Assembly (NCBI GenBank): GCA_025201805.1
Contig: MU619293.1
Span: 70,923-108,978 of the forward strand
Source of the DNA: Parasitella parasitica
Taxonomy: Eukaryota; Mucoromycota; Mucoromycetes; Mucorales; Mucoraceae
DNA: 38,056 bases
Direction of reading: 5' to 3'
This document shows positions 35,784-38,056 of the stretch, piece by piece. A program made the translations under genes and the position numbers. The stretch's first letter is position 1, and every line of letters begins with the position of its first letter. Under the pieces are notes generated by a model. The model saw nothing but the letters and a program-made list of their open reading frames with translations. It was not told where the DNA came from and did not search any database.

Positions 35784-36118
35784 GGTTCATAGTAATCCCC
35801 TGCTGCTTCTACGGTCTCGATGGAACACGCTCATTATCTCTTCCATTGTCTGCAACGGTTGGTAAATATAAAGCCTACACTGACTACGTCAAAGACATTG
35901 CCTTGAAAGCTGGGTTTCATGTTGAACAAGACTTTCTCAGAATCCCTAGCACCAAAAACATTGCCATTATTGGCAGAACCAGGCAGGAAGATCAAGATGA
36001 TAATGAACTAGCAGAATCGATCACTAGAGCGAGCCAAGCATTTGTACCTCGCAAAACAGACCGGGAAAAAGAAGAAGAAAGGCAGGAGTCTTTAAAGAAG
36101 CCAAAATTAGAAAAATGA
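34064..36118 (+). CDS. TRM44: tRNA(Ser) Um44 2'-O-methyltransferase (Trm44)
   Basis: SAM-dependent 2'-O-methylation of uridine 44 in tRNA-Ser. Eleven exons: 34064-34248, 34325-34518, 34585-34646, 34697-34740, 34814-34898, 34966-35126, 35176-35280, 35330-35475, 35533-35614, 35679-35717, 35785-36118 (478 aa). Conserved blocks in order are QRWTMEPQFVIPPVERAEII, LPFYYPKVKAYSF, GTLRLEITPL, LHKLFKWCVQNRLGYTKKAH, DIAIASYLLCIWKHE, the SAM motif FIDLGCGNGLLTFLL (about 283-297), GYGIDIADRKIW, NHADELVPWIPIIAAKS and KFIVIPCCFYGLDG (about 368-381), ending in a charged KPKLEK tail. Intron 4 (34741-34813) has a GC donor. Intron 10 contains A29 directly before its TAG. The many small exons make automated models of this gene unreliable. 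Confidence 0.93.
35753..35781. repeat. A29 homopolymer against a 3' splice site
   Basis: Uninterrupted A run in TRM44 intron 10, ending two bases before the AG acceptor (35783-35784). Confidence 0.95.
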
Positions 36119-36225
36119 AAGGACATATTGCAACTTGATTATTATAACTCATGAGCTTTCTTTTCTTGTGTTTGCTTTTCTTTCTTTCGTCCTTTCTTTC
36201 TGTTTTCTCTCCCTTTAGAATAAAC

Positions 36226-37362
36226 ATGAAAGTCGCTATTTATCATTCAGTTCTATTTGCCTTGATCCTGCTTCAAGCAGCCTCTTTTGTTCAACCACAA
36301 TTGCTGAACAATGTGTCTCACGTTTTGGGCGACATCACAGACCCAAAGCCCGATCCTCCCTCGTCCTCGTCGCCTGTCCCTTCTTCATCAAAAGAAGAAT
36401 CGCATCCGCCTTCATCATCGGCAGCAGCGCCTCCACCAGCTGCTCAGACATCCAGCGCTCAACCCACAACCTCACAGCAACAGTCATCTCCGCCGCCAGC
36501 TCCCACTACATCGCAGAAGCCCTCAGTTGATCCAACTACTGAAAAGAACAATACACCACCACCTGCAACGAGCAACGCTCCCTCAGCTACTCCTAACAAA
36601 CCTGAAACCTCCAACAATCCAACTGCAAACGATAGCACAAACACATCTGCACCACCTGCTCAATCGACGTCTACCACAACGACGTCTTCAGGGGGAGGAA
36701 AGTCAAAATCTGGAAAGTCCACGTCCTCTACAGACGATGTCTCTAGCAGCGCTGACCCCTCCTCAAGCCTTCCCTCCTCAACCAATGGATCCAACCGATC
36801 TGTCGATTCTAAGGCCGATAAAAACGATTCAGGTGCCAAAACAGGTACCATTGTTGGTGCAGTTGTTGGCAGTATTTGTAAGTATTTATACTCGTCTCCT
36901 TTTTTTTTTTTTTTTTCTTACGACTGACCCTTTCACAACCTCCTTTAAAGTCGGAGTCGCCTTGATTGGAGGTGCATTGACTTGGATCAACCGTCATGGT
37001 GGATGTGCAAAGCGCAATAACAAACGCTCGACTGATTTTGAAGACTACGGGCTAGCAGACACTGATTTCCCTCACCATCCTCAAATGAGATCACCGGGCA
37101 TGCAAACCGCAAGCCTTGCAAACAGCGCTGGTATTGGCGGTGGAGCAGTGGCAACCTCAGTAGCAATGACTCCAAAATTGGGCACTAGTGCAACCTCTCC
37201 TACCATCCCACGTCTAAATGACCAAGGCACATTCTACGGCGGCAGTGCAGTAGAAGATCCTTATAACAACCCTCAGCAACAATATGTGCAATACCAGCCT
37301 GTAGAAGGCGATACGGGTCGTCCCATTGTGGACTACAACAATGTCCCCATGGATTACAATCA

Positions 37363-37393
<31 letters not shown>

Positions 37394-37485
37394 CAACAAC
37401 AACAACAGCCCTACTATTACCAACAAGCGCAAGGAACCAACAATAATTATTACGATGAGTCTGCTTACTATTATGATGATGGCAC

Positions 37486-37519
<34 letters not shown>

Positions 37520-37690
37520 ACACAAGCCGGTGTTATCAATCACAGCGCCAATCCAAGTTATGACATGACTGGACAATATAACCTACACCAACCTGCATAT
37601 CCTGCTACAAATGTTAACGTCCCTACCGGAGATAACTTTTATAAGCCTGATCAGGTCGATACAAATCCTCATTATCAGCGCATGCAATAA
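36226..37690 (+). CDS. Single-pass surface protein: Ser/Thr/Pro-rich ectodomain, TM, polyQ tail
   Basis: Exons 36226-36877 and 36951-37690 (73-bp intron) give 463 aa. A signal peptide (VAIYHSVLFALILLQAAS) leads into about 180 residues dominated by Ser, Thr, Pro and Ala, with N-glycosylation-type sites (NDST, NGSN), expected to be heavily O-mannosylated. A Gly/Ala/Val/Ile membrane helix at about 205-230 (TIVGAVVGSIFGVALIGGAL) is completed by the splice. A cytoplasmic tail of about 230 residues follows, rich in Asn, Tyr and Gln with two polyQ tracts and many PYYY/NNYYDE patches. The layout resembles Mid2/Wsc-type cell-wall stress sensors and MSB2-like mucins, but no WSC or other named domain is seen, so sensor function is inferred. 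The in-frame ATG at 36151 lies 33 bp after the TRM44 stop; 36226 gives the cleaner signal peptide. Confidence 0.82.
37361..37408 (+). repeat. CAG/CAA repeat (polyQ tract 1)
   Basis: Roughly 16 consecutive Gln codons, CAG-rich then CAA-rich, in the tail of the surface protein. Confidence 0.95.
37487..37519 (+). repeat. CAG repeat (polyQ tract 2)
   Basis: About 11 consecutive Gln codons, almost all CAG, about 80 bp after the first tract and in the same frame. Confidence 0.95.
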
Positions 37691-38019
37691 GGAATATAGA
37701 TTCTCTGCACACCTTTTAGTACACATAATTTTCCTTAACGACTCTATTACATTGTAACACATTCCAATATATCCAAATATATCTTTTGCAATCAAAATAT
37801 ATTCATTCGTCTCTGACCGTCTCCTTTGTCTGGCATGTTCATTATTAAATTTTTATCCATAAATATACAAAGAATTAGGAGGGCCAAAGGATATGTACAT
37901 TTTTAGTAGCAAAAAGACTATATGAATACCGTGTATATAGCATTATTATTCATTATAAAGATGGGTATTGCTTCTTTTCGCCTGCTTATTCCGCTTAATT
38001 CGAGTAATCGTATTTCTTT

Positions 38020-38056
<37 letters not shown>
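37691..38056. other. 3' flank ending in T31
   Basis: AT-rich 3' flank of the surface-protein gene, with no gene seen. The final 31 bases (38026-38056) are a T run at the window edge, consistent with a contig break at a homopolymer. Confidence 0.6.

Noticed and set aside
36311-36950. Alternative long plus-strand frame through the Ser-rich exon of the surface protein
   Set aside because: It is a His/Leu/Gln-rich out-of-phase reading of the same repeats that joins exon 2 only by reading through the intron; the signal-peptide frame spliced at 36878-36950 is coherent.
37200-37576. Minus-strand polyAla/polyLeu ORFs
   Set aside because: They are antisense translations of the CAG/CAA repeats in the surface-protein gene.

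Overview
The window is a gene-dense piece of a fungal nuclear genome, most likely Mucoromycota (Mucorales-like). The species cannot be named from the sequence. Evidence: about 17 protein genes on both strands, nearly all split by very short introns. I placed 68, mostly 45-85 bp, with GTAAG-type donors, CTAAC/TACTGAC-like branch sites and TAG or CAG acceptors. Intergenic DNA is AT-rich and the proteins are typical fungal housekeeping proteins (Pom152, Mrs3/4, Vcx1, OPT transporter, Trm44). All gene models were assembled by hand by matching splice sites to reading frame, so exon lists are inferences supported by frame continuity and family similarity.

Layout. 1-527: C-terminal end of a membrane protein. 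1353-2402 (+): mitoferrin. 2525-3619 (-): 3-hydroxyisobutyrate dehydrogenase. 3858-4641 (+): small SWIM zinc-finger protein. 4894-6381 (-): DDT/WHIM-type chromatin protein. 6593-8860 (-): TM9SF3-type nonaspanin. 8861-12028: gene-poor AT-rich island with a decayed Tc1/mariner-type transposase and a doubtful small ORF. 12029-14332 (-): OPT oligopeptide transporter. 14333-16241: second gene-poor stretch. 16242-17831 (+): vacuolar-type Ca2+/H+ exchanger. 18461-22275 (+): nucleoporin Pom152. 22808 to the gap (-): Q/P-rich possible regulator, cut by 490 Ns at 24142-24631.

24945-26789 (+): arginyl-tRNA synthetase. 26900-29644 (+): U2SURP/SR140 splicing factor. 29882-30758 (-): Mediator subunit 6. 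31299-33353 (+): ASNSD1-type asparagine-synthetase-domain protein. Its last codons overlap the convergent Nudix/mL46-like gene at 33345-33925 (-). 34064-36118 (+): Trm44 tRNA methyltransferase with a GC-AG intron. 36226-37690 (+): secreted/single-pass serine-rich and polyQ surface protein. The window ends in a T31 run.

The genes do not form an operon or an obvious pathway. Themes are RNA and gene expression (ArgRS, U2SURP, MED6, TRM44, DDT protein) and membranes and transport (mitoferrin, OPT, VCX1, TM9SF3, Pom152, surface protein). I saw no defence island, CRISPR array, toxin, virus or recognisable biosynthetic cluster. The notable observations are at gene-structure level: a GC-AG intron, overlapping convergent coding ends, a coding A20 tract, a frame-neutral intron, a transposase relic, and long homopolymers concentrated in introns.
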